A stretch of DNA of 27,500 nt from Prorocentrum cordatum. Taxonomy: Eukaryota > Sar > Dinophyceae > Prorocentrales > Prorocentraceae. A model generated the notes under the pieces. That model was given only the letters and a program-made list of their open reading frames with translations, had not been told where the DNA came from and did not search any database. The position numbers and the translations under genes are program-made. Positions within the stretch are counted from its first letter, which is position 1; every line of letters begins with the position of its first letter. The stretch is from NCBI GenBank assembly GCA_963575745.1, contig CAUYUJ010021662.1, positions 87,444-114,943 of the forward strand, in the 5' to 3' direction. Shown here one piece after another: positions 1-7,954 of the stretch.

Positions 1-338
1 CCTAAACATACTTCCTCCCTCACCCACGCATACATATCAGAATTATTACGAATAACACTATCATAAATACGATCATACTCCTAATAATACAAGACCCGTA
101 CTAAGCCTCCTCCTCCTACTCCTCCTCCTACTCCTCCCCCCCTCCTCCTACTCCTCAGGGGTCACGGGGGGCGGCAAAGGAGGGGGTGATGACTAGGGGG
201 GGTGGATATCATGGCGGGGGCCATGATATTTCCCAGATTTCATGGCGCCTCTTCTTATTTCATTACGTCCCTGGCCCCCCCGCTGGGCCGCGCACATGCC
301 GCTGGTCATGATTTGCACCCCCCTCTTGGACACCCCCC
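1..338. other. non-coding, AT-rich start and short CTC/CTA tract
   Basis: The first 100 bases are AT-rich with no repeat or gene I recognise. Positions 106-157 form a short degenerate CTC/CTA pyrimidine tract. The remaining bases contain only short frames without coding character. Confidence 0.5.
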
Positions 339-339
339 G

Positions 340-455
340 TTTGGCCGCTCCCGAATGTTGAACGACGGACGTTGCGTGAAAGACGATCGTTCAGTTTGAA
401 CGATCCCGCAGTGTCAGGAACCAGAGCTTGGGTCGCCACGGCACGAACCTGTAGT
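340..455 (+). repeat. diverged dispersed repeat, copy 1
   Basis: This segment aligns by eye with 8822-8925 in the same orientation. Both carry ACGATCGTTCA, then a GA-CGATCC-CGC block, then GGAA-CCAG and later GGCA(C/T)GAACC. Divergence is substantial, so it is an old dispersed repeat or an old duplication. The function is unknown. Confidence 0.5.
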
Positions 456-618
456 GGGTCGGCCTCGTGGTCAAGCAGTGGCGAGGTATCCTGGCTTGCC
501 TGTAGGCCCACCAAAATGTTCTGGTATCATTTTGTGGTTTGCACGGGATGCCGTTCGAACAGTTCTGGCTGAGCCTGCCAAGTTTTCATCGATCGGTTTC
601 ATGTTCTGAGGCGAAGGA

Positions 619-805
619 CCTACACAGTCGGGGCCTTGAAGAAGGAACCCTTTTCGTTGGGGAGGGGCTCCGTGTTCCTTAATTGTTTCGCAGCTTGCCT
701 TGGATTTTCCTTAGGTTTTCGATACGAAATCGAAGTTTAACTTATGGAAAAAAGGGGCCTCGTTCCTTGTTTTGGGTTCCTTAGGTCAAGGCCCCGACTG
801 TAGGG
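619..805. mobile_element. MITE-like element with TIR (family K)
   Basis: The two ends are inverted copies. The left end reads CCTACACAGTCGGGGCCTTG and the right end, reverse-complemented, reads CCTACAGTCGGGGCCTTG. The matching continues inward to AAGGAACCC. The length is about 187 bp, there is no open frame, and the interior is AT-richer. I see no clean target duplication. The right edge abuts a doubled TAGGGCCTATAGG. Only one copy lies in this window. Confidence 0.6.
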
Positions 806-948
806 CCTATAGGGCCTATAGGAATGACAGGACGGTCTGTCCCTGCTCAAGGGTGATAGGACGTCGTGCGCCCCGTGCCCTCTGCCGGGCCCCTCGGAAT
901 TTTGTAGGGGCGTCAGATGCCCGCCGGCGGAATCTGCAGCATGTGCCC

Positions 949-1101
949 TCCATCGTTCCCCTCCCCTCCTTCCAGCCTCCCTCCCCTCTCCTCCCCTGGC
1001 TCCCTTCTCCATCCTCCCTCCCCTCCCCTCCCCTCGCCTCCCCTTCCCTCCCCTCCTTCCATCCTCCCTTCCCTCCCCCTCACTCCCTTCTCCATTTGCG
1101 C
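949..1101 (+). repeat. polypyrimidine CCCTCC-rich tract
   Basis: This is an almost pure C/T stretch built from CCCTCCCCTCC and CCTTCC blocks. The opposite strand has many short G runs, so it could form G-quadruplex or triplex DNA. Frames through it are compositional artefacts. Confidence 0.8.
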
Positions 1102-1234
1102 CCATCGCCCGACATCGTGTTGCCTCGGTGCTGCTGTTGTATGTTGCTTGCTGTACGGTGTTGCGTGATTTACCGCTTGGGGCGAAGTGCCAAAGTCCAC
1201 ATCACGGACACAACGTACAGTCGAGACGCTGGAA

Positions 1235-1394
1235 CTGAGTCGGGCCTGTCCCTCTACAGGAGGGATCTGCAAACATAGTCAAACAATAGTGTGAGGACGA
1301 TCTTTCTGGTGCTTTTTGATTCATTTGTCTAGCACTTTGTTTGAGCATGCTTCACTTTTCGCTCAGCGTCCGTCTGTAGGGGGACAGGCCTGAC
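1235..1394 (-). mobile_element. GTCGGGC-family inverted-repeat element, copy A
   Basis: The left end begins GTCGGGCCTGTCCCTCTACA at 1239. The right end is its imperfect inverse, finishing at 1394. Read on the minus strand, it starts AG|GTCAGGCC and can end CGACTCAG|, which gives a 160-nt GT-AG interval. A 14-bp direct repeat, CGTACAGTCGAGAC, lies just outside both ends (about 1213 and 1400). Other copies are at 6486, 19012, 19868 and 20860, with a single end near 5832. Confidence 0.7.
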
Positions 1395-1423
1395 CTGGCC
1401 GTACAGTCGAGACTCAGGAGGGA

Positions 1424-1592
1424 ACAACAAAAACACAGACACAATTAATCGACGATCCCCAAGAAAATATGGGAACATATGGGAATTGGGCGGGAAGACA
1501 AAAAGGCCAGAAGATATGGGAAACTGTAGGGAACCATTCTGTTTGTGGGTATTTGTTTGTGTGTCCCCCCGTGGGCTCAGACTGCTCTGGGC
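1424..1592 (+). mobile_element. CACAGACACAAT-family element, copy 1 (family H)
   Basis: This is one of three related ~165-bp sequences in the same orientation (others at 7784 and 9969). Shared landmarks in order are TCAGGAG, ACACAGACACAAT, AATCG.CGAT.CCC.(A)GGAAAATATGGG, GGGAAGAC, and a 3' end TTTGTGTGTCCC. The ends form a weak, imperfect inverted repeat around CACAGA/TCTGTG. It has no coding potential. In all three copies the left edge can be read TCAG|GAG and the right edge ends in AAG or CAG. Confidence 0.65.
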
Positions 1593-1686
1593 CCGAAGGG
1601 CCCTTCCCGAGGTCCTGGTCGGGGAGCCCGCTCGCGGCGCCGAGGCCCGCCGCGGCCGGGCGGATTGCCCGCGCTCCTCGTGGCAG

Positions 1687-2023
1687 GCGCGGCGACTGCC
1701 GCGCAGCGCTGGGCCCACAGCGGGAGGTCCCGGCCCCGACATCATCAGGGGCAGCGCGGCGACTGCCGCGCAGCGCTGGGCCCACAGCGGGAGGTCCGGG
1801 CCCCGACATCATCTCAAACGACGCGAAGATCGGGACAAAATCGGATCGGGATAACTCGAAATCTCCGAGAATCGGCGGATGTATTGGGCGCCGCGGCCGC
1901 TCCAGAGCGTTCTGGAACGCTCTGAGAGCGCTCCGGAACGCTCTGGAGCGATTTATCCCGATCCTAGCCCTGTTTTAGCGCTGGGCCCACAGCGGGAGGT
2001 CCGGGCCCCGACATCATCAGGGG
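1687..2023 (+). repeat. 67-bp tandem repeat interrupted by an inverted-repeat element
   Basis: A 67-bp unit containing GCGCGGCGACTGCC, then AGCGCTGGGCCCACAGCGGG, then CCCCGACATCATC occurs at 1687 and 1754. A third partial unit resumes at 1978, just after the element at 1814-1977. Sixty-seven is not a multiple of three, so the repeated translations seen in several frames are not evidence for a protein. Confidence 0.75.
1814..1977 (+). mobile_element. TAAAAC-family MITE, copy 1 (family J)
   Basis: This is nearly identical to 12280-12452. The ends are (T)CAAAC...GTTTTA with an inner matching block GATCGGGA on both sides. The interior holds a NotI-type GCGGCCGC and a dense palindrome, CTCCAGAGCG...CGCTCTGGAG (1896-1950). 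Unlike copy 2, no clean target duplication flanks it. It lies inside the 67-bp array, which may have been rearranged afterwards. Confidence 0.8.
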
Positions 2024-2074
2024 CAGCTCGGGTCAGGGCCAGCGCGGGCTCCTTCTTCGGGATTCCGAGCCCGA

Positions 2075-2275
2075 GTTTCGGCTCGGGCGAAAGGGGGGGA
2101 TAGCAAAGGGGGGGACTGAGAATCAGCTCACGTGGCTGATTTTCCCGGCGCCTCCCGGCGCCGGAGGCGGCTATGTATTGAGGAATGGGCCCCTCGGTGA
2201 GGCCGAAACCAGCTGCATGCAGCAAATTTTGTACCACCCCCTCTTTCCCAATCCCCCCCTTTCGTCTGGCCCGAG
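2075..2275 (-). repeat. dispersed repeat, inverted partner of 16690-16900
   Basis: The reverse complement of this segment aligns with the plus strand at 16690-16900. Shared landmarks in order are a GGGGGG run, GCAGCTGGTTTCGGCC, a GCGCCGGGA-like block, AAATCAGC, CGTGAGC, and CCTTTGCT. Translated, both give AAGFG, then AG-RR-NQ-RE, then SP-LC--P-S-EP-G. The match may be only a DNA repeat or may trace an old coding element. It also contains the small palindrome AATCAGCTCACGTGGCTGATT split around CACGTG. Confidence 0.65.
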
Positions 2276-2363
2276 AGCTGCCCCTGGCCTGGGCCACCCT
2301 GGATAGCTCGGGCGCCCAGGGCCCCAACTCATCAGGGGTAATTCGGGGGCAGGGCTAACTCGG

Positions 2364-2541
2364 GTTCCTTTTTTTCAGGATTCCGAACTACCCCGGATTT
2401 CAGGATTCCTTTTTTTCAGGATTCCTTTTTTTCAGGATTCCGAACGCGAGTTCCTTTTTTTCAGGATTCCTTTTTTTCAGGATTCCGAACGCGAGTTCCT
2501 TGGGCGCCGGAGTTCCTTTTTTTCAGGATTCCGAACGCGAG
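2364..2541 (+). repeat. tandem array of TTCCTTTTTTTCAGGATTCC
   Basis: Six full copies and one shortened copy of TTCCTTTTTTTCAGGATTCC are separated by GAACGCGAG or run directly into each other. Every copy resembles a strong 3' splice acceptor (pyrimidine run, CAG, then G). No coding sequence adjoins it. Confidence 0.85.
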
Positions 2542-2699
2542 TTACCCCAGACCCGAGCTACCCGGGAGAACTCGGGCGCCCAAGGAGGTGCACGGGCGGC
2601 GCCGGAGGGAGCGGGTGGAGACCCTCCTCAGGAGCGCAGGCTCAATGTGTGCTTGCATCTCCTCTGAGCACCTTTCTCCTTGGCAGCCCGCGGGCACCG

Positions 2700-3055
2700 A
2701 TGCCGCTACTCCACGGACCTCTCCCGGGGTGCGTTCGGACCCGGCTCTCGAGGCGAACCCATCGGTGGCGAAGAGGACCTCCCAGGAGGCCCAACAATGC
2801 GAAACCGCGGCGAGGTGAGCCTACTCCACGGACCTCTCCCGGGGTGCGTTCTGACCCTGCTTTCGAGGCGATTCCATCGGTGGCGAAGAGGACCTCCCAG
2901 GAGGCCCAATTAGGCGAAATCTCGGCGAGGTTAGCCTACTCCACGGACCTCTTCTGGGGTGCGTTCTGACCCGGATTTCGAGGCGAGTCAATCGTCGGAG
3001 ATAGGGGCCTCCCAGGAGGCCCAAAAAGGCGAAATCGAGGCCAGGCTATTGTCGG
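2700..3055 (+). repeat. 115-bp tandem repeat, three units
   Basis: The block CTACTCCACGGACCTCT recurs at 2706, 2821 and 2936, giving a 115-bp period. Each unit continues with GGTGCGTTC, a GAGGCGA block, GGACCTCCCAGGAGGCCCAA and a GGCGAGGT-type end. The third unit is the most diverged. Because 115 is not divisible by three, a repeated protein is unlikely. A single related unit lies inverted at 10248-10368. Confidence 0.85.
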
Positions 3056-3059
3056 ACCG

Positions 3060-3660
3060 ATGTACAAGATCGAGGTCGGTTCGCGGAAGGTGCACCAGCG
3101 TTCTTCGCGCTTGTCTGATGTCTTTGTGCATCCTGGGATGGGATACCCTTGGATGTTATGTTTGTTTTGGGCGACGAAGGATCTCATGCTCTTCTGTCCT
3201 AGGTCCGACTGTATCGCACCCCCATTAAGCGACGCCCAACGGGAGGTCCGGGGCCCAGAGACCAGGGAGGTGGTCTTCGGGCGGGGCTACAGACAAAACT
3301 CACGACAGGAGGGGAAATCTCTACTTTTGGCCTCTGGGGGCCCTTGCAAGGCCCCAGGACCTTCAAGAAGCGGCTCGGGACGAAACGCCGGTCCCAGGGA
3401 AAGGGTCCAGACCTCTGGGGACGGGCGCTGTTAACAAAGACAGGACGTCGGAGGGTCCCATGTTCTCCTGGCCCGGGTCCGACTGTTAGCGGGATGGGTG
3501 GGTTATAAGGAAATTCATGGAGGCCTCGCGCGGAGCGTAAAAGTAGGGAGCGTACAAGTAGTATTATCTACTCCAGACGTCAGCTCCGTAAGCTATGGGT
3601 CGACGCTCGCGCGGCGATGCTCCGGAGTCAGTGCAACGTAGATCCGATGTAATTCGGACG
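3060..3660. other. gene-free stretch with one dispersed-repeat segment
   Basis: I see no supported gene here. Positions 3340-3430 share an ordered set of landmarks with 16970-17040 (GGACC.TC.AAGA, ACGCCGGTC, GGG..AGGGGGTC-like), in the same orientation. Two copies of GGAGCGTAMAAGTAG lie at 3534-3565. Confidence 0.4.
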
Positions 3661-3661
3661 G

Positions 3662-3716
3662 AGTCCGGCGTGAACCCGACGTGAGACCGACGTGTATCCG
3701 ACGTGAATCGGGTCTC
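3662..3716 (+). repeat. short degenerate CCGACGTGA repeat
   Basis: Four to five close copies of CCGACGTGA with 2-4 base spacers lie in tandem. This is too short to assign a role. Confidence 0.5.
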
Positions 3717-4078
3717 AAGTTGCCGCGCGATGCCTCCAGGATTTTCCTCATAAGGAGGGAGGAGAGGTTGCAGGGGGAGCGAGGGGGGGTAGAGTATATT
3801 GAATCGCTTCGCTCATTCCGCCGGCCCGTGATATGGCATCGCTGGTTTTTGTCTGTGTGTTCGTTGCCCATGTTGCGCTCTTGGGGGCGGGTGTCGTTCG
3901 GACGCGTTGCGTGGGGAGTTTTGATGGTGAAGCAGTTCCCTGGGGGTCGTCTCTCGATGGGGCGAAATAGAGTCGTCGCAAGATGCTTCTTTGGGGGGCC
4001 TCTTGGGGTCTGTTGAGATCCGTTCGGGGGCGCCTGGGAGACATGTTTGAAGCTTCGGTCTCACGGTATCCATCCTGA

Positions 4079-4490
4079 GTCCCTCTTGGGCCCGTCTTGG
4101 GGCCTCTTGGTCCGTCTTGGGCGGCACTTGGGCCGTCTTGGGGGCCCTCCTGGGCCGTTCCGGGGCCGTCTTGGGAGCCTCGTGGGCCGTCTTGGAGCGG
4201 TCTTGGGGGCCTCTTGGGCCGTCTTGGAGCGTCCGGAAGCCGAAAAAGCCAGAACACAAAAAACATAGAAAAAACCAATGAAAATCAACGATTTTGGCCT
4301 CTTGGGGCTCTCTTCGGAGGCCTCTTGGAAGGCTCTTGGGGCGTCTTGGAGGCCTCTGGGCTGTCTTGGGGGCCTTTTGGGCCGTCTTGGGGTCATCTTC
4401 GGCGTCTTCGAGCGCTCTTGGGGCGTCTCGGGGGCCTCTTGGGCAGTCTTGGGGGCCTCTTGGGGCACTCTGAGCGCGCTCTGGGGAGCC
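4079..4490 (+). repeat. TTGGGCCGTCTTGGGGGCC minisatellite
   Basis: This is a long array of variants of CTTGGGCCGTCTTGGGGGCCT with units of roughly 15-21 bp. It is interrupted by an A-rich insert at about 4235-4290. On the minus strand it reads as PRRPKTAQEAPKT-like peptides in more than one frame, typical of a repeat and not of a constrained gene. Confidence 0.8.
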
Positions 4491-4499
4491 TGAGAGGCC

Positions 4500-4985
4500 G
4501 CACCCAGAAGGAAAACCATCTCTGAGTAGACTTGGTCGGGCGTTGGTCGGGGTACTTTTCGCCGGGAGACCCCCAGGGGCCGCCCCGCGCGCGCGAACTA
4601 GAAATACTGTTAATACTGTTAACCAGTTACCGGAGATCTTAGCACGCCCTGGCCCGTTGGGCCGGCGAATAGAGGGGTCAGGGTTTCATCACCTCTTTCT
4701 CTCCCTGTCACTGGCCGCCCACCCTGAGCACTGTCCCGTTCGCTTCCTCTGTGCCGCGAGCGAGGTCGTATCAGGAACCTGGCTGTTGTACCTCCCACCT
4801 CAGCTTATGATGTTCCAACCTACTTTGGCCTTGACCACCAGAAAGAATGTCGAGCACCAAGGAAGGGTGTCGGGCCCTGTTTCCTCACTTTTCTGGGTGC
4901 TCGAAATTATTTCTGGGATGTGGTCCTTGAGTGCGATTGGAGCAACATAAACCTCAGCTCGAGAGTTACAACTCCCGCGTCATCG
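4500..4985. other. gene-free stretch
   Basis: No supported gene, tandem array or element end was found here. Short frames exist but lack coding character. Confidence 0.35.
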
Positions 4986-4990
4986 GAAGC

Positions 4991-5042
4991 TACAAGAGAG
5001 AGAAAGAGAGAGAGAGAGAAAGAAACGAAAAAGAGGAAGGAG
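4991..5042 (+). repeat. AG-rich microsatellite
   Basis: This is a GAGAGAAAGAGAGAGAGAG-type purine tract that grades into AAGAGGAAGG. Confidence 0.85.
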
Positions 5043-5047
5043 ACGCA

Positions 5048-5099
5048 GTACAGGGGAAACCAATGCCAAGAAACACCCTGCTTGCCTCCAGGGTGCCCT
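5048..5099 (+). repeat. near-identical 37-bp block, copy 1
   Basis: The block beginning ATGCCAAGAAACACCCTGCT at 5063 recurs at 20124 with a single mismatch over 37 bp (5063-5099 against 20124-20160). Both are preceded by GTACAG. It is far more conserved than the sequence on either side, so it is recent or constrained. In one frame it reads MPRNTLLASRVP. Confidence 0.75.
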
Positions 5100-5128
5100 T
5101 GGCTTCTGGGGCTTCTAGGGCTGCGAAC

Positions 5129-5285
5129 ACTTCGTCGACACCGTCTCGACACTGCCTCGACGCTTCTCTCTGGGACTTTTTCCCACAAGTTGTTCTTTGG
5201 GATTTTTCCACAAGTTTCGAGACACTGTCTCGACACTGTCTCGACACTGTCTCGACACTTTCTCTCTGGGACTTTTCCCACAAGG
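5129..5285 (+). repeat. CTCGACACTGT array with CTCTGGGACTTTTCCCACAAG blocks
   Basis: The 11-bp unit CTCGACACTGT is repeated perfectly three to four times, with diverged copies on either side. It alternates with TCTCTGGGACTTTTYCCCAC, seen at about 5167 and 5262. This nested two-level structure suggests that the array was itself duplicated. Confidence 0.8.
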
Positions 5286-5443
5286 CCAGAGGCCCCCCCC
5301 AGCCTGGTGCTCTCTGCGCCGGCCGGGCGGGCTCGCCGCCGGCGTCCTCCGCGCGCTCCCCCGGCCGCCGCCCTCAGCCCCCCGCGCGGGGCGGGCCCCT
5401 GCCGCGCGCCCGCCTCCCGTGGGCGCGCATGGCCCCGGGTGAA

Positions 5444-5832
5444 GTCGGGCACGGCCCTCTACAGTTCGGGGGGACGTGGGAACCCAATGCGACAGATTCA
5501 TTTTCCGCCGAAGTGTCCGGGCTCCGGCTGGCGCTTGCTGTGTTCGCCGCCTTGCAGGGATCAGGCGATCTCTCTCAGCTCGGAATCCCAATTTTCAGAC
5601 GTAATGTGTGCTACAGGTATCTGCATTGAGTGAGGCTCCATCGGCAGGGACTGAAGAGATGTGCGGGGAGGCGGCCTTTGCGGTCAAGCCGAGCCCAAAT
5701 AAATAGCAAAGAAAATAGGCAGGGGGCGATTTCATTTTCCACTGTTGCAATGGCTGCTTTGGAATGCTTTCTTCTTGGATGTTTTTTGTTGCAATCTTTC
5801 GTCCAGCGTCCGCCTGTAGGAGGACGTGCGAC
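5444..5832. mobile_element. GTCGGGC-family ends, possibly one enlarged element (copy B)
   Basis: The 5745-5832 end carries the reverse of TCCTCCTACAGGCGGA followed by CGCTGGACGAA, matching the end of copy C at 6486. The nearest inverse end is GTCGGGCACGGCCCTCTACA at 5444. That would make a 389-bp element, twice the usual size, so it may hold an insertion or be two solo ends. No gene is supported inside. Confidence 0.4.
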
Positions 5833-5924
5833 CTCAGGCCCGGGGGCCTCGGAGACGGCCGAGGTGGGGCCCCCTCTGCAGGGGCCCCTGGGGCCCAAAA
5901 TGGGTACGACATGGTGCACGTGCG

Positions 5925-6090
5925 CCCTCCTCCTCCTCTTCCTCCTCCTCCTCCTCCTTCTCCTCCTCCTCCCCCTCCTCCTCCTCCTCCTCCTCCTCCT
6001 CTTCCTCCTCCTCCTCCTCCTCCTCCTCCTCCTCCTCGTCCTCCTCCTCCTCCTCCTCCTCCTCGTCCTCCTCGTCCTCCTCCTCCTCTG
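5925..6090 (+). repeat. CTC trinucleotide tract
   Basis: This is about 55 CTC-type triplets with scattered CTT, CCC and CGT variants. All long frames through it (poly-Leu, poly-Pro, poly-Ser) are consequences of the repeat. Confidence 0.95.
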
Positions 6091-6309
6091 CTAATACATG
6101 ATTAATGCATGAATAAATGTATGCATGAACTCATCGTTGTTTTTAATACTACAACCCTGCACGCTTGATACATGATCCGCACGCGGAGCATGTATAAAAG
6201 ACGGCACTGTAAGCTTAACTGGGGGGGGGGGGCAATAGGACACCCGCTTCGGCGATGCTTCATGAGGGGGGGCGATCAGTGGGAGGCGTGGGGGGGAGGG
6301 GGGGGGATC

Positions 6310-6425
6310 GCGCCAGGGGCCCACACGGAAGTCGCGCCGCCTCCAGAGAAGTTTTTGCCCTTCTCACTGCTCACACTCCCTCCCGCTCGCCGCCGAGCAA
6401 TATTGGGGGGTCGATAAATGGGAAG
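6310..6425 (+). repeat. duplicated segment, copy 1 (partner at 6635-6730)
   Basis: CGCTCGCCGCCGA.CAATATTGGGGGG occurs at about 6385 and 6683 with looser similarity upstream (CAGGGG.CC...GG). The two copies flank element C in direct orientation. Confidence 0.6.
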
Positions 6426-6438
6426 AGGGGGGGGGGGG

Positions 6439-6480
6439 AGGGGCGAACGTGCACCTGTCGTACCCCTTTTGGGCCCCAGG
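6439..6480 (-). repeat. inverted copy of 5887-5928
   Basis: On the minus strand this reads CCTGGGGCCCAAAAGGGGTA, followed by CGACAGGTGCACGT. It matches 5887-5928, which lies outside the B end. The homology between B and C therefore extends beyond the 20-bp terminal repeat. Confidence 0.7.
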
Positions 6481-6485
6481 GTTAG

Positions 6486-6625
6486 GTCGGGCATGTCCTC
6501 CTACAGGCGGATGTTGGACGAAGCATGAAACATTGTCAGATTATGCGCAAAAGCCATAGCAACATCTTTCCCGTATCATGTTTGGACTATTTTTGGATAC
6601 GCCTCCCGTAGAGGGACATGCCGAC
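6486..6625 (+). mobile_element. GTCGGGC-family inverted-repeat element, copy C
   Basis: The left end GTCGGGCATGTCCTCCTACA and the right end TGTAG-type inverse (..CCCGTAGAGGGACATGCCGAC) form an imperfect repeat of roughly 45 bp. The centre is short and AT-rich. On the plus strand it is preceded by TTAG and followed by TTCACCCCAG, so a 150-nt GT-AG interval (6486-6635) is possible. Confidence 0.75.
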
Positions 6626-6749
6626 TTCACCCCAGGGGTCCCTATGGACGGGCGGCCTTGTCCCTCTCCTCCTTCCCCCCCTCGCTCGCCGCCGATCAAT
6701 ATTGGGGGGGATTCATTTGGGGGGGGGGGAGCGGGGAAGAATGGGAAGG

Positions 6750-6897
6750 AGGAGGAGAGGACGAGGAGGAGAGTGGAGGAGGAGGAGGAGGAGGACGCGG
6801 GGGAGGAGGAGGAGAGGAGGAGGAGGAGGAGGAGGAGGAGGAGGAGGAGGAGGAGGAGGAGGAGGAGGAGGAGGAGGAGGAGGAGGAGGAAGAGTAG
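6750..6897 (+). repeat. GGA trinucleotide tract
   Basis: This is a near-pure GGA tract with a few GAC/GCG variants. It lies in inverse orientation to the CTC tract at 5925. Confidence 0.95.
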
Positions 6898-7101
6898 GTG
6901 GTGGTTCTTGGGCAGGCTGGATGAGGTGAATCCTGGCCTTGAGGATCCTCACGATGGCCGACAGGCGCCCTTGTAGGACTGAGCTTTCTTCGGCGGCGAG
7001 CCCCGGGGGGGTGCGCGAGAGAGGGTGGCCCTCGCGGAAGGCTCGGGAGGCCTCGGTCCTTCTGAGAAGATTTCTGGGCCCTCCCCTGATGAGCCTGTTT
7101 T

Positions 7102-7123
7102 CCACCACCACCACCACCACCAT
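7102..7123 (+). repeat. CCA microsatellite
   Basis: Seven CCA triplets occur in a row. One frame gives a run of seven histidines, but I see no supporting gene around it. Confidence 0.85.
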
Positions 7124-7354
7124 GAGTTGGAGGGGGAGGGGGTCCACCTCCTCCACCTCCTCCTGCGACCCAGATGCGCCTCACCCTTTCTGCGACTACT
7201 GGCGAGCCCCACCCCATACACGGGTCCACTCGACGTAGGGGCATCGGACACCCCCGTCGCAGGGCTCACATCTTGATGCCTGACAACTTGGCATCGCTCG
7301 GACTCGTGCATTTTTCCTTCGGCGAGGACGATCGAAACCGAAAAAGACACAGGT

Positions 7355-7783
7355 AATGGACGTCCGAGCGATTGCGAGACAATGCTCGCCCTCTCCGATT
7401 TCGCCGGCGGCACGCTGTGGGGCAGTGTGCGCAATCCGGCGCACGGCGCGCCCGGGCTTTGCCCTGCGAGCGCGCGCCTCCTCGTGGACACTGCATGGGC
7501 TGAGGCGAGAAAACAGTCCGGGGGTGGACAGAGCCCCCGAACAGTGGCACGCCGATCAGTGTGTTGTCCGTCTTCGGTTCCCGAGAGGGCGCTGTGGCCG
7601 TCATTTTCCAGGCTTGCGCCTGCCAGGTTTGGGCCTCAGGCCGTTTTAACTGAACCACGTTTTACCAAAGGGGGGTCTGTCCAGCCCCGGAAACAGTCCG
7701 GGACGGCCGCGGAACCGAAGACGCCGACGGCGCGCGCGATGACGACGCCCTCGGGATCGAAGAAGAGGACACCCCAGAATCAT
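7355..7783 (+). pseudogene. coding-like segment interrupted by a MITE
   Basis: One forward frame (ATG at 7382) is open across 7355-7816. The parts outside the inserted element have strongly G/C-rich third positions: 7382-7508 (starting MLALSDFAGGTLWGS) and 7698-7775 (TAAEPKTPTARAMTTPSG). The element at 7518-7690 plus one target copy adds exactly 180 bp, so the frame resumes unchanged. I recognise no domain. It may be an exon, an exon with an unspliced insertion, or a gene remnant. A second element begins at 7784 and ends the frame. The start at 7382 is a guess; the true upstream end is unknown. Confidence 0.35.
7518..7690 (+). mobile_element. TGGACAGA-family MITE with 7-bp TSD (family G)
   Basis: The ends CCGGGGGTGGACAGA and TCTGTCCAGCCCCGG are inverted with one mismatch in 15. 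The immediate flanks are both AAACAGT (7511-7517 and 7691-7697), a perfect 7-bp target duplication. The interior shares CGGTTC.CGAGAGGGCG and GGCCGTCATTT with 17747-17790, so it belongs to a family. Confidence 0.85.
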
Positions 7784-7945
7784 TCAGGAGAGGAAAAAAC
7801 ACACAGACACAATTAATCGTCGACTCCCAGGAAAATATTGGAAAATATGGGAAGTGGTGGGAAGACAAAAAAAACAGAAAATATGGAACAATATGTGGGA
7901 TCCTGTTATTTGTGTGTATTTATTTGTGTGTCCCAGGGCCCCTTC
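7784..7945 (+). mobile_element. CACAGACACAAT-family element, copy 2 (family H)
   Basis: The same landmarks as at 1424 are present: TCAGGAG, ACACAGACACAATTAATCG, GGGAAGACAAAAA, and TTTGTGTGTCCC near the 3' end. It is flanked by AATCAT on both sides (7778-7783 and 7946-7951), a possible 6-bp target duplication. A GA...AG interval at 7788-7954 can be drawn from TCAG|GAG to CATAAG|. Confidence 0.7.
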
Positions 7946-7954
7946 AATCATAAG

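Noticed and set aside
1-60. telomere-like CCTAAA at the window start
   Set aside because: A single CCTAAAC occurs with no tandem repetition.
1814-1977. TAAAAC element copy 1 as a second GC-AG intron
   Set aside because: The left flank is CATCATC and the right flank GCGCTGG. There is no target duplication, no GC/AG pair at the edges, and it lies in a tandem array, not coding sequence.
3748-4278. 176-codon minus frame
   Set aside because: Much of it is the minisatellite read backwards. The remainder has a competing overlapping frame of equal quality.
4061-4519. PRRPKTAQEAPKT-like protein on the minus strand
   Set aside because: The same peptide style appears in two overlapping minus frames because the minisatellite is degenerate. 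No start, domain or unique sequence supports a gene.
5611-5919. overlapping ~100-codon minus frames
   Set aside because: They cross the end of element B and carry no consistent codon bias.
7102-7123. His-tag-like run
   Set aside because: It is a CCA microsatellite in a frame without other coding evidence.
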